Assembly: GCA_050290245.1 (NCBI GenBank)
Contig: JBNKHH010000068.1
Span: 136,038 to 200,037 of the forward strand
DNA from: JBNKHH01 sp050290245
GTDB taxonomy: Bacteria; Pseudomonadota; Alphaproteobacteria; Rhodobacterales; Rhodobacteraceae
Direction of reading: 5' to 3'
DNA length: 64,000 bases
A model generated the notes under the pieces. The model was not told the DNA's origin. It was given only the letters and a program-made list of their open reading frames with translations, and ran no database searches. Of the stretch, positions 34,805 to 43,833 are shown one piece after another (the first letter of the stretch is position 1; each line of letters opens with the position of its first letter). The position numbers and the translations under genes were made by a program.

Positions 34805-35778
34805 AGGTTCATATTCTGGATGACTGGTTCGACACGCTGCGGACTCTGCCGAGTTATGCCAAGTTGGATGGCCACGATGTCACGGTGTGGAACGACCATG
34901 TTGTGGACGTCGACATTCTGGCAGAGCGTTTGAAAGATGCCGAGGTCTTGGCCTTGTTTCGCGAACGCACTGCCATCACGGCTGAACTATTGAAGCGCTT
35001 GCCGAACCTCCGGCTGATCAGCCAGCGCAGCGTTTACCCGCATGTGGACGTGGACGCCTGTACCGCCAACGGCGTGCTCTTGTGCTCAAACATGCATGGG
35101 GGCGGGCATTCGATTGCGGCGGCCGAGTTGACGTTCGCCCTGATCCTCGCCTCGGCCCGTCAGTTGCCGCAGCAATTTGATTCTCTCAAGGCTGGCAACT
35201 GGCAGATGGGCGTCGGCCAAAGCCTGAACGGGCGTCGCCTGGGGCTGTACGGCTATGGGCGGATCGCCAAGGCGGTGGCAGGGTATGCGGATGCCTTCGG
35301 GATGGAGGTTGTCTGGTGGGGGTCGCAAGAGGGACGTGAGCGGGCCGTGGCAGACGGGGTCAAGGTCGCCGAGAGCCGGGAGTCGTTCTTTGCAGGTTCG
35401 GATTTCGTCAGCGTCCACGTTCGGCTGAAACCTGAAACACGGGGGCTGATCACGACCGACGATCTCCTGGCGATGAAGCCAAGCGCGACCTTCGTGAACA
35501 CATCGCGCGCAGGCCTGGTCGAGAAGGGGGCTTTGGAGGCCGCATTGGACGCAGGGCAGCCCGGTCGCATTGCGCTCGACGTGTTCGAAACCGAACCACT
35601 GACGGACCCAAACGATCCGATCGTGACCCACCCGGCCGTGATCGCGACGCCGCATATCGGTTTCGTCACCGAGGACGAATTGGATCTGCAATTCAGCGAT
35701 ATCTATGACCAGATCGTCGCCTATCACGCGGGCGCACCGATTCACATGATCAATCCTGACGCCTGGGGCGGTGCGTGA
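34801..35778 (+). CDS. D-2-hydroxyacid dehydrogenase family protein
   Basis: The 325-residue NAD-dependent enzyme starts at GTG 34801 after an AGGAG site. The Rossmann motif is GRRLGLYGYGRIAKAVAGYA (about 142-161). The catalytic triad is Arg in NTSRAGLV, Glu in FETEPL and His in TPHIG. It interconverts a 2-oxo acid and its D-hydroxy acid. Coupled genes on both sides (GTGA overlaps) suggest a role in the same tricarboxylate-derived pathway as the upstream ThDP enzyme. Confidence 0.88.
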   Translation: MKVHILDDWFDTLRTLPSYAKLDGHDVTVWNDHVVDVDILAERLKDAEVLALFRERTAITAELLKRLPNLRLISQRSVYPHVDVDACTANGVLLCSNMHGGGHSIAAAELTFALILASARQLPQQFDSLKAGNWQMGVGQSLNGRRLGLYGYGRIAKAVAGYADAFGMEVVWWGSQEGRERAVADGVKVAESRESFFAGSDFVSVHVRLKPETRGLITTDDLLAMKPSATFVNTSRAGLVEKGALEAALDAGQPGRIALDVFETEPLTDPNDPIVTHPAVIATPHIGFVTEDELDLQFSDIYDQIVAYHAGAPIHMINPDAWGGA

Positions 35779-36527
35779 TCGGCGGGCTGCCGATTTTGCC
35801 CGAGGGCATGGAGCAAGGGGTGTTTCTGCTGCTCCTTGCGGTCAGCTTCATGGCCTCGTTCATCACGGTCGCCTTCGGGATCGGGGGTGGCGGGCTGTTG
35901 TTGGCGATCATGGCGACGCTGGTGCCGATTTCGGCGCTGATCCCGGTGCACGGGTTGATCCAGCTGGGGTCGAACGGCGGGCGCGTGGCAATGTTGTCCA
36001 GGCACGTTGCCTGGACGGCTTTGCCGGGGTTCACGATAGGGTCGGTGATCGGCTGCATCGCTGGTGGGATGATCCTGGTCGAATTGCCCGCGACTTTTGT
36101 CCAGATTGGCGTCGGTCTATTCGTCATCTGGACGGTCTTTGCCCGACCTCCGCGCTGGCTGAGGAACATGCCGGTGGTGACCGGGCTGATTTCAAGTTTT
36201 CTGACGATGTTCTTCGGGGCGACGGGGCTGTTCGTCGCAAGTTACACCAAGTCGCTGGAGCTGCCGCGCCACAGCCATGTGGCGACGCACGGGACGCTGA
36301 TGACGCTTCAGCACGGGCTGAAGGTGCTGGTTTTCGGGTTCCTGGGCTTTGCCTTTTCCGAGTGGGGCCTGTTCGTGGCCGGGATGATCCTTCTGGGACT
36401 GTGCGGGACCTACACCGGGCGACTGTTCCTGGATCGCTTTGACGACCGGCTCTTCAAACGTGCCCTGGACACGATCCTGGTCCTGATCTCGATCCGCCTG
36501 ATCCTCGCGGGGCTTGGGGTCTTTTAG
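35775..36527 (+). CDS. TauE/SafE family membrane permease
   Basis: The 250-residue protein has about eight hydrophobic segments with the family-type FGIGGGGLLLAIMATLVP (about 34-51) and a second-half counterpart FFGATGLFVASYTKSLEL. The GTG start overlaps the dehydrogenase stop. These proteins export or import small organic acids or sulfonates. In this position it may excrete a product of the pathway. The stop overlaps that of the convergent acyl-CoA dehydrogenase by four bases. Confidence 0.85.
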   Translation: MIGGLPILPEGMEQGVFLLLLAVSFMASFITVAFGIGGGGLLLAIMATLVPISALIPVHGLIQLGSNGGRVAMLSRHVAWTALPGFTIGSVIGCIAGGMILVELPATFVQIGVGLFVIWTVFARPPRWLRNMPVVTGLISSFLTMFFGATGLFVASYTKSLELPRHSHVATHGTLMTLQHGLKVLVFGFLGFAFSEWGLFVAGMILLGLCGTYTGRLFLDRFDDRLFKRALDTILVLISIRLILAGLGVF

Positions 36528-38092
36528 TCTTCGGCGATCAGGCTGGCGAAGTAGGTCAGGCGCTTGGCCCCGCGTGAGGCGGCGTTGGTTGCGATTGCCT
36601 TCAGCCAGTTGGGTTGGGGGTGATTGTCGGCTGTGGCAAGGACACGGCGCCAGACCAGTTGCAACAGGGTTTCGATCGTCAGTTGCATGAAGTCGTGGGC
36701 CTCGGGCGTCGGGTCGTCCTTGGCGCGCAGGGTCTCGGCGGCCGTAGCCCAACAGGCGGTGATCTCGTCGGGCAGTTCGGCCGCGATCAGGGCGGCGAAA
36801 GCTTCTGACGGGGCCGAAGAGAGAAGGCGAGTGGCCAGCATACGGGCATGGATGCCGTTCGCGCCTTCATAGATCGAGGTGATGCGCGCATCGCGATAGG
36901 TCTGGTCGAGCCTGTATTCCTGGAGATAGCCATAGCCGCCCAGAACCTGGATGCCTGTCTCGGCGGCGCGTATCCCGGCGTCTGTGCAAAACACCTTGGC
37001 GACGGGGGTAAGAAATTCGACGAGATCGGGATTGTCGCCTTTTGCCATGGTCACGAACGCCAGATGCACGATCGCGCGGCCTCCGATCGCGAAGGCAGCG
37101 ATCTCGCCCAGCATCCGGCGGACGTCGGCGTGTTCGACCAGAGTTGTGGGGCCGTCCGGGCCACGCCCCTGGACGCGCTCGGCGGCATAGGCTGAGGCGA
37201 CGTCATACGCGCGCGCGGCATGGGCCACGCCCTGGAGCGAGACGTCCAGCCGAGCGTGGTTCATCATGGTGAACATGGCCGCCAGCCCGCCACCTTCGAT
37301 GCCGATCAATTCGGCCTCGGCCCCATCGAAGGCCAACTGGCAGGTCGGCGAGGCGTGAAGGCCCATCTTTTCTTCGATCCGGGTGACGGTAACCGTATTG
37401 CGGGTGCCGTCGGCTTTGTTGGCATTGCAAAGGAACAATGACAGGCCCTTCAGCCCGTCATCGGAGGTGCGCGCCAGCACGAGGTGCTGGACCGTCTCGC
37501 TCATGTCCTGATCGCCGCCCGAAATGAAGATTTTTTCGCCCGTGAGTTCCCATCCGCTGTCCGTAAGCCCCGCACGGCAGCGGATACGCGCGAGGTCCGA
37601 GCCCGCACCGGGTTCGGTCAGGCACATCGTCGCCAGGGTTTCGCCTGATGCCAGGGACGGGATATAGCGGGATTTCTGTTCGTCGGTGCCAAAGCGCATC
37701 AGAACACGGACCAGACCCGGTACCAGGCCGGTGACCATCTGAAAGCTGTGGTTCGCGCCCGAGAAGATCTCGGAGGTGATGCCAAGCATCAGCGAGCCAA
37801 GGCCCTGACCGCCGTATTCTTCCGGTACCGTCAGGCCGGGCCAACCCTGCTCGGCATAGGATGCATAGGCCTCACGGAATCCGTCCGGCATACGTACGCG
37901 CCCGTTTTCAAGGCGCGCGCCCTGTCTGTCCCCGAGTTCATCCAGAGGCGCGATCTCTCCCTCGGCAAAAGCTGCGAAATGCCCGGCGAGTTCTGCGGCC
38001 AATTCGCCGTCCCAGTCGGGCAGACTGTCAGCGCGGGCGACATGGGTCAGCGAATAGAGGATGTCGTCGACGGGGGCGGAGAAGGGTTTCAT
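36524..38092 (-). CDS. Acyl-CoA dehydrogenase
   Basis: The 522-residue flavoprotein has the family blocks MCLTEPGAGSDLARIRCRA (substrate/FAD), KIFISGGDQDM, and the catalytic Glu in SIYEGANGIHARM (about 405). The extended N- and C-termini resemble the AidB/DmdC-like long ACADs. It is the third gene after MarR and the feruloyl-CoA synthetase-like gene, so it may oxidise a phenylpropanoyl-CoA such as dihydroferuloyl-CoA to the cinnamoyl form. That substrate is inferred from context only. Confidence 0.88.
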   Translation of the reverse strand: MKPFSAPVDDILYSLTHVARADSLPDWDGELAAELAGHFAAFAEGEIAPLDELGDRQGARLENGRVRMPDGFREAYASYAEQGWPGLTVPEEYGGQGLGSLMLGITSEIFSGANHSFQMVTGLVPGLVRVLMRFGTDEQKSRYIPSLASGETLATMCLTEPGAGSDLARIRCRAGLTDSGWELTGEKIFISGGDQDMSETVQHLVLARTSDDGLKGLSLFLCNANKADGTRNTVTVTRIEEKMGLHASPTCQLAFDGAEAELIGIEGGGLAAMFTMMNHARLDVSLQGVAHAARAYDVASAYAAERVQGRGPDGPTTLVEHADVRRMLGEIAAFAIGGRAIVHLAFVTMAKGDNPDLVEFLTPVAKVFCTDAGIRAAETGIQVLGGYGYLQEYRLDQTYRDARITSIYEGANGIHARMLATRLLSSAPSEAFAALIAAELPDEITACWATAAETLRAKDDPTPEAHDFMQLTIETLLQLVWRRVLATADNHPQPNWLKAIATNAASRGAKRLTYFASLIAED

Positions 38093-38125
38093 CGGGCGTG
38101 TCTCTGTCGATGGCAGCGCATGGGT

Positions 38126-39943
38126 TCAGATCGTCACGACGGCGGCGTCACCGTCGGCATAAAGGCGCTCCAGAAGTGCTGCGCGCCGGGTCAGAACCTT
38201 GCGAAAGTTCAGGTTCCCTTTGGCGGTCATCTCTCCCTCGGGCATCGAAGCTGGTTCGCTGAGAACGATGGCGCGCGCGATGCGGGTCGAACTGCCGCTG
38301 ATATTTAGGGCGCGTTCGGCCAGGCGGCGGTGCAATTCGCCCTGCAACAGGTCGCAGCGGATTGCGCCGTTGTCGTCCGTGGTGGCATAACCGCCTTCGG
38401 CAAGTGCCGCCATGTTCGGGAAGATCATCACGCCGATCTCGTTCTTGTCCGCACCCGTGATGACAAGGTCGGCCGCAATCGGCGCAAGATTGGCAAGGAC
38501 GTCGAGGCGCAGATTGGCCGCCCGCACCCAGGTGCCGGTCAATAGCTTGAAGTCTTCCGATATTCGCCCGTCGAACTTGAGCCCCTTGTTGATGTCGTCG
38601 GGATCGACAAAGGACATTGCGTCGCCGGTCATGAAATATCCTTCGTCATCAAAGGCTTCGATGGTTTTTTCGGGATCTTCGAAATAGCCTGTCATGACAC
38701 TGGGCCCCTTGACGCGGATCTCGTAGCGGTTGGAGTCGTTGGGGATCAGCTTGACGTTGACACCATTCAGCGGCACGCCGACGACGCCCGATCGGCGGAC
38801 GGGTTCGTGCTGCAGCAGGCAGGCGGGTGCCGTTTCGGTCAGACCCCAGGACGAGGTCATGAGGGGGATCGAACCGGTCTGGTCCAGGGCCATGTTTTCA
38901 AACCCGTCCCAGACATCCTGGGGCAGGGTGGCGCCGGCATAGAAGATCATGTCGAGGTCCCGGAAGAACCGTGCTTGCAGGCCCGTGTCCTTGCGCAACG
39001 CACCAAGCAACATTGAAAACCCGACCGGAACGTTGAAGCAAAGCGTGCCGGTTGTCAGCGACAGGTTTTCGACAGTCCGGTCGAAGAGCCCGGCAACCGG
39101 TTTGCCATCGTCGACATAGAAGCTGCCGCCGTTGGCCAGCATCATGTTGAAGTTGTGCGAGCCGCCGAAGACGTGGTTCCAGGGCAGCCAGTCGACGATG
39201 ACCGGAGGCCGGTCGCGCAGGAAGGGCAGGGCGTCGGCAAGCTGGGTCTGGTTGGTGCACATCATGCGCTGCGTGGTGAGAACGCCCTTGGGCGACGAAG
39301 TCGACCCGCTCGTCATCAGGATCTTGGCCACAGTGTCCGGGGTGACGGCATCAAAGGCGGCATCTACATCCACCGAGCCGTCTCCGCGCAGCAGGTCGTC
39401 AAAGCTTGTCAGTCCCGGTCTGATCGTGCCCCCGGAGACGACCCTTTCCACGTCGTCGAAAATATCGAGCGCCAGGGCCTCGCCATAGCGATCCGCGTCG
39501 ACAGCGTAGACCATGTGCGGATTGACCAGTTCCACGGCATGGCGCAAGCGACCGTGGGCGCCGTGGATCAAGGCGTATTGCTCGGCCACCGGGACTGTGG
39601 GGACGCCGACATATTGAGCGGCAAGCGTGAGAAGGCCGTGGTCGACGCCGTTGCCGGACATGATCAGGATCGGGGTGTGGGCACCCATGCCGCGTGCCAG
39701 AAGAGCTTGGCCAAGCGCACGCACTTTCTGGAGCGTTGCGGCATAGCTTTCGCTGCGCCATCCGGCCCCGCTGCGTTCGGCGATAAAGACCCGGTCTGGC
39801 GCCTCGTCTTGCCATTGGTGGAGCCAGTCGCCAGTGCGTTTGACCACTGGACCAAGGTCATAAGCGGATTTCAGAAGCAGGCTGCCGTTGGGCAATTCCT
39901 CTCGAATGACGCAGTGAGGCAAATAGTTCGTCTTGCGTGTCAT
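38126..39943 (-). CDS. Feruloyl-CoA synthetase family acyl-CoA ligase
   Basis: The 605-residue AMP-forming ligase has the P-loop MTSGSTSSPKGVLTTQ (about 210-225), and the DWLPWNHVFGGSHNFNMML stretch, which is characteristic of feruloyl-CoA synthetases. SSWGLTETAPACL is the adenine-binding block. It would convert a hydroxycinnamate with ATP and CoA to its CoA thioester. The MarR gene ends 10 bases before its start, and the acyl-CoA dehydrogenase follows. No hydratase/aldolase is in the window, so the pathway must continue elsewhere. Confidence 0.88.
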   Translation of the reverse strand: MTRKTNYLPHCVIREELPNGSLLLKSAYDLGPVVKRTGDWLHQWQDEAPDRVFIAERSGAGWRSESYAATLQKVRALGQALLARGMGAHTPILIMSGNGVDHGLLTLAAQYVGVPTVPVAEQYALIHGAHGRLRHAVELVNPHMVYAVDADRYGEALALDIFDDVERVVSGGTIRPGLTSFDDLLRGDGSVDVDAAFDAVTPDTVAKILMTSGSTSSPKGVLTTQRMMCTNQTQLADALPFLRDRPPVIVDWLPWNHVFGGSHNFNMMLANGGSFYVDDGKPVAGLFDRTVENLSLTTGTLCFNVPVGFSMLLGALRKDTGLQARFFRDLDMIFYAGATLPQDVWDGFENMALDQTGSIPLMTSSWGLTETAPACLLQHEPVRRSGVVGVPLNGVNVKLIPNDSNRYEIRVKGPSVMTGYFEDPEKTIEAFDDEGYFMTGDAMSFVDPDDINKGLKFDGRISEDFKLLTGTWVRAANLRLDVLANLAPIAADLVITGADKNEIGVMIFPNMAALAEGGYATTDDNGAIRCDLLQGELHRRLAERALNISGSSTRIARAIVLSEPASMPEGEMTAKGNLNFRKVLTRRAALLERLYADGDAAVVTI

Positions 39944-39952
39944 GTTCCGGCT

Positions 39953-40411
39953 CTAGGTGGTGATGCTTCGGATTTGGGCCAGCAGAGCAATCAGGGCCTC
40001 GCGGTCTTTCTCGTCAATTGTTGAAAGCAGCGCGGCCTCGTGCTGTCGGACAGCAGCCTTGGCCCTCGTGCAGACCGAGGTTCCCTTGGCCGTCATCCTG
40101 AGTTCATAGGCTCGCCGGTCGGCCGCGTCGCGGTCGCGCACGACCAGGCCTAGATTTTCAAGCGTGTCCACGATGGCGACGAGATTGGGGCGCTCCATCC
40201 CCATGACCTCAGCCAACTGGGTTTGGCTGAGACCTTCGTTTTCCTCGACCAGGACGAGGGCCGAAAAGGTGAGGACGCGAAGGTCGAATTCCCGAAGCGT
40301 CTCAGCAAGATCGGCCTGGATCACGTTCGACGCGCGTTTTAGATGATACCCAACGAACTTGCGAAGTTCACTGTCGCTGACTTTCGTGCGCTTGTCGCTG
40401 GCCTGGGTCAA
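39953..40411 (-). CDS. MarR family transcriptional regulator
   Basis: The 152-residue protein has the MarR winged helix: LSQTQLAEVMGMERPNLVAI (recognition) and the wing DRDAADRRAYELRMTAKG. It is the first gene of the ligase/dehydrogenase operon. MarR proteins of hydroxycinnamate operons (such as FerC, CouR) are released by the CoA thioester. An imperfect palindrome lies 36 bases upstream, its probable operator. Confidence 0.9.
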   Translation of the reverse strand: MTQASDKRTKVSDSELRKFVGYHLKRASNVIQADLAETLREFDLRVLTFSALVLVEENEGLSQTQLAEVMGMERPNLVAIVDTLENLGLVVRDRDAADRRAYELRMTAKGTSVCTRAKAAVRQHEAALLSTIDEKDREALIALLAQIRSITT

Positions 40412-40447
40412 TGCCGCCTCGCCTGGGTTGTCTGGTGCCGGTCAAGG

Positions 40448-40474
40448 TATACGCATTAACTGTTATTAAGTATA
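40448..40474. promoter_or_regulatory. Candidate MarR operator
   Basis: TATAC...TTAA...TTATTAAGTATA forms a 27-base imperfect palindrome between the MarR start (40411) and the oxyR end. It contains two GTATAC hexamers (40447 and 40470), spaced 23 bases, unlike the 10-base pair at 34530. Confidence 0.5.
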
Positions 40475-40518
40475 CATAAATAATCTTGCCAGGGAAGGGG
40501 TCGGTCACCCTACTGGCA

Positions 40519-41427
40519 TTAAATACTTTTTTCCAGATGGCGCGTGGATGCGGCCTGGCGGATGACATCCGAGATTGCCTCAAGCTGAGGCGCGAGCGGG
40601 TTGGTTTTTCTCCAGATCATGCCGATAGTGCGTCCCGGCTGCGGACCTTTCAGCCGCGACACGGCAACCTCGGTGGCGCGGGTTTCGACATCGACGGCCA
40701 TTTCGGGGATCAGCGTAACCCCGATGCCGGCGCCAACCATCTGGACGAGCGTCGATAGCGAACTGCCGTCCAGGCCGTCGCGCGCCAGCGCGGGGCGCAG
40801 ATTGCAAAAGGAAAGCGCCTGGTCACGGAAGCAGTGGCCTTCCTCCAGGAGCAAGAGCCGCATTTCGCGAAGTTCCTTGTTGTCGGGCACCGGCTTGTTC
40901 TGATCTGCACGCGGACGAACGAGAACGAAATTCTCCGAAAAGAGCTCGACCTCGGTCAGGGACGGCTCGGATACGGGGAGGGCGACGATGGCCGTATCCA
41001 GTCGTCCCTCGGCCAGTTCGTCAATCAGGTTGTGGGTCAGGGTCTCGCGCACGTGGATATCGAGGTCGCGGTTGGCCTGTGACAGCGCGTGGACGAAGGT
41101 TGGAAGGAGATAGGGCGCGATCGTGGGAATAACGCCAATCCGAAGCCGCCCGGAAAGTTCGTTCTGTGTGCGCGCCAGATCGGCAAGCTCTTCGACCGAG
41201 CGCAATATCCCGCCGACGCGGGCGAGAACATCCTCTCCGAAAGCGGTCAATCGCACCTTGCGCGCGCTGCGTTCGAACAGCGCGGCGCCCAGCATTTCTT
41301 CCAGGTCCTTGATCTGCATCGACAATGCCGGCTGCGATATCGCGCAGGCATCTGCAGCGCGCCCGAAGTGGCTGTGGCGTGCAAGTGATTCAAAGTAGCG
41401 TAGCTGTTTCAGTGTTAGTCCATTCAT
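40519..41427 (-). CDS. oxyR: Hydrogen peroxide-sensing regulator OxyR
   Basis: The 302-residue LysR-type protein carries an N-terminal helix-turn-helix and has the two redox cysteines at positions 199 and 208 (LEEGHCFRDQALSFC), identical in numbering and context to E. coli OxyR. Peroxide oxidises C199 and drives disulfide formation with C208. It is divergent from katG with 139 bases between starts, the classic arrangement for activation of catalase-peroxidase. Confidence 0.96.
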   Translation of the reverse strand: MNGLTLKQLRYFESLARHSHFGRAADACAISQPALSMQIKDLEEMLGAALFERSARKVRLTAFGEDVLARVGGILRSVEELADLARTQNELSGRLRIGVIPTIAPYLLPTFVHALSQANRDLDIHVRETLTHNLIDELAEGRLDTAIVALPVSEPSLTEVELFSENFVLVRPRADQNKPVPDNKELREMRLLLLEEGHCFRDQALSFCNLRPALARDGLDGSSLSTLVQMVGAGIGVTLIPEMAVDVETRATEVAVSRLKGPQPGRTIGMIWRKTNPLAPQLEAISDVIRQAASTRHLEKSI

Positions 41428-41484
41428 AGGTTATTCTTATCGCACTCATCAGAATTTCCAACTTTTATTAATCGAACTGCTTTG

Positions 41485-41499
41485 CTAGAACGATTCTAG
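41485..41499. promoter_or_regulatory. CTAGAA-CGA-TTCTAG inverted repeat upstream of katG
   Basis: This perfect 15-base inverted repeat lies 68 bases upstream of katG, within the oxyR-katG gap. It resembles the iron-control element bound by the haem-responsive repressor Irr (TAGAA-N3-TTCTA core). The flanking bases do not extend the repeat. Confidence 0.45.
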
Positions 41500-41505
41500 A
41501 AAAGG

Positions 41506-41528
41506 GGATCGGAGGAGAACTCCGATCC
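41506..41528 (+). promoter_or_regulatory. Perfect stem-loop in the katG leader
   Basis: GGATCGGAG (41506-41514) pairs perfectly with CTCCGATCC (41520-41528) around the loop GAGAA. It ends 38 bases before the katG start, between the inverted repeat and the coding region. It has no T-run, so it is an mRNA stabiliser or translational control element rather than a terminator. Confidence 0.5.
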
Positions 41529-41566
41529 GTAAACGACGCAAATCACTGCCACCATCGGAGAGTAAA

Positions 41567-43771
41567 ATGGACGGAAATGATGTCCCCGCCGGCAAATGCC
41601 CGGTCATGCACACCACAGTCGGAACCCGGTCGAACCGCGATTGGTGGCCGAACCAGCTGAACCTGAAAATCCTGCATCAGCATTCCGCCAAGTCCGATCC
41701 GATGGACCCGGATTTCAATTATGCCGAAGCCTTCAAGGCGCTTGATCTGGATGCGGTCAAGAAAGACCTGACCGCCCTGATGACCGACAGCCAGGACTGG
41801 TGGCCGGCAGACTATGGTCACTACGGCGGGTTGTTCATCCGCATGGCCTGGCACAGCGCCGGCACATACCGGACGACGGACGGCCGCGGTGGCGCCTCGA
41901 CCGGCACGCAGCGGTTTGCGCCTCTGAACTCCTGGCCCGATAACGGCAACCTCGACAAGGCGCGTCGCCTTCTCTGGCCGATCAAGCAGAAGTACGGCAA
42001 CGCCATCTCCTGGGCCGACCTGATGATCCTTGCCGGCAACGTCGCAATTGAATCGATGGGCGGCCCGGTCTTTGGCTTTGGCGGCGGCCGTGCCGACGTC
42101 TGGGAGCCCGAAGAAGACATCTACTGGGGAGCGGAAAGCGAGTGGCTGGCGACGAGTGACAAGGCCAACAGCCGGTATTCCGGTGACCGCGATCTTGAGA
42201 ACCCGCTGGCGGCTGTCCAAATGGGTCTGATCTATGTGAACCCTGAAGGCCCGGACGGGAATCCCGATCCGATCGCCTCGGGCCGCGACGTGCGCGAGAC
42301 GTTTGCGCGCATGGCGATGAACGATGAAGAGACTGTTGCTCTGGTCGCTGGCGGTCACACGTTCGGCAAGGCGCATGGCAACGGGCCGGCGGAAGCCGTG
42401 GGTCCCGAGCCGGAGGCCGCGCCGATCGAGGCCATGGGCCTGGGCTGGCTGTCGTCGCACGGCAGCGGCAAAGGCGTCGACACCATCACCAGCGGCATCG
42501 AGGGCCCCTGGACCTCGGACCCGATCAAGTGGGACATGGGGTATTTCGACCTGCTTCTGGGGTATGACTGGGAACTGACCAAATCGCCGGCCGGCGCCAA
42601 CATCTGGCATCCGGTGAATATCGACGAAGCGCACATGGTCCCCGAGGTCGACGGTTCGGGCAAGAAGGTCATGCCGATGATGACCACGGCCGACATGTCG
42701 ATGAAACTGGACCCGATCTATGGGCCGATCTCGAAGCGGTTCCATGAGAACCCGGAAGAGTTCGCCGATGCTTTCGCCCGCGCCTGGTTCAAGCTGACGC
42801 ATCGCGATATGGGGCCGAAGTCGTGCTACCTGGGCAAGGATGTCCCTGCCGAAGACCTGATCTGGCAGGACCCGATCCCGGCCGTGGATCACCCGCTGGT
42901 CGATGCGGCTGATATTGCCGATCTGAAGGCCAAGCTGCTGGCTTCCGGTCTGTCGATCGGCGAATTGGTGTCGACGGCCTGGGCCTCGGCTTCGACCTTC
43001 CGTGGTTCGGACCGTCGCGGTGGTGCCAATGGTGCCCGCATTCGCCTTGCTCCGCAAAAGGACTGGGCCGTGAACGAGCCGACCAAGCTGGCCAACGCGC
43101 TGAAAGTGCTGGAAGCCATTCAGGCTGATTTCAATGCCTCCGCATCGGGTGGGAAAAAAGTCTCGCTGGCCGACCTGATCGTTCTGGGCGGCAGCGCGGC
43201 GGTCGAAGCCGCGGCCAAAGCCGCCGGTCACGCTGTCGAAGTGCCCTTCACGCCCGGCCGCATGGACGCGACCGACGAACAGACCGATGTCGACTCGTTC
43301 GAGCCGCTTGAGCCCAAGGTCGATGGTTTCCGCAACTATGCGCCGGCAGGGACGACCATCCCTGTCGAACATAACCTGGTCGACCGCGCCCAGCTCTTGA
43401 CCCTGACCGCGCCCGAAATGACAGTTCTGGTCGGCGGGATGCGCGTTCTGGGCACCAACCACGGTGGCACGTCACATGGTGTCTTTACTGACAAGGTCGG
43501 TGCGCTGACGAACGACTTCTTCGTCAACCTGGTCGACATGGATGTCTCGTGGAAGGCTGTGGACGGCACCGAACAGGAGTTCGAGGGTCGTGACGCAAGC
43601 GGTGGCGTCAAGTGGACGGCAACGCGGGCCGACCTGGTCTTCGGGTCGAATTCGCAACTGCGTGCCCTTTCCGAGGTCTATGCCCAGGATGACAACGCCA
43701 GCAAGTTTGTCGCCGATTTTGTCTCAGCATGGGTCAAGGTGATGGACGCCGACCGCTTCGACGTCGCCTGA
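41567..43771 (+). CDS. katG: Catalase-peroxidase KatG
   Basis: The 734-residue haem enzyme carries distal residues R92, W95 and H96 in IRMAWHSAGTYR, the GLIYVNPEG tyrosine of the Trp-Tyr-Met adduct, and the proximal His in VALVAGGHTFGKAHG (about 258). The C-terminal pseudo-duplicated half begins around 420. A GGAG site lies directly before ATG 41567. It removes hydrogen peroxide by catalase and peroxidase reactions. A terminator follows the stop, and OxyR is divergent. Confidence 0.97.
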   Translation: MDGNDVPAGKCPVMHTTVGTRSNRDWWPNQLNLKILHQHSAKSDPMDPDFNYAEAFKALDLDAVKKDLTALMTDSQDWWPADYGHYGGLFIRMAWHSAGTYRTTDGRGGASTGTQRFAPLNSWPDNGNLDKARRLLWPIKQKYGNAISWADLMILAGNVAIESMGGPVFGFGGGRADVWEPEEDIYWGAESEWLATSDKANSRYSGDRDLENPLAAVQMGLIYVNPEGPDGNPDPIASGRDVRETFARMAMNDEETVALVAGGHTFGKAHGNGPAEAVGPEPEAAPIEAMGLGWLSSHGSGKGVDTITSGIEGPWTSDPIKWDMGYFDLLLGYDWELTKSPAGANIWHPVNIDEAHMVPEVDGSGKKVMPMMTTADMSMKLDPIYGPISKRFHENPEEFADAFARAWFKLTHRDMGPKSCYLGKDVPAEDLIWQDPIPAVDHPLVDAADIADLKAKLLASGLSIGELVSTAWASASTFRGSDRRGGANGARIRLAPQKDWAVNEPTKLANALKVLEAIQADFNASASGGKKVSLADLIVLGGSAAVEAAAKAAGHAVEVPFTPGRMDATDEQTDVDSFEPLEPKVDGFRNYAPAGTTIPVEHNLVDRAQLLTLTAPEMTVLVGGMRVLGTNHGGTSHGVFTDKVGALTNDFFVNLVDMDVSWKAVDGTEQEFEGRDASGGVKWTATRADLVFGSNSQLRALSEVYAQDDNASKFVADFVSAWVKVMDADRFDVA

Positions 43772-43793
43772 TAAAGTACTGTAAAATCATTGG

Positions 43794-43820
43794 AAACGCG
43801 GTCGGTTTCGGCCGCGTTTT
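43794..43820 (+). terminator. Terminator after katG
   Basis: AAACGCGGTCG (43794-43804) pairs with CGGCCGCGTTT (43809-43819) with one G-U pair and a four-base loop, followed by TTTTCG. Being A-rich on the other side it may also serve the convergent hydrolase operon. Confidence 0.8.
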
Positions 43821-43833
43821 CGTTTCGGCTGCT

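Noticed and set aside
41543..43462. A 639-codon open frame antisense to katG
   Set aside because: It mirrors the strong third-position GC bias of katG, has no ribosome site and no recognisable protein features.
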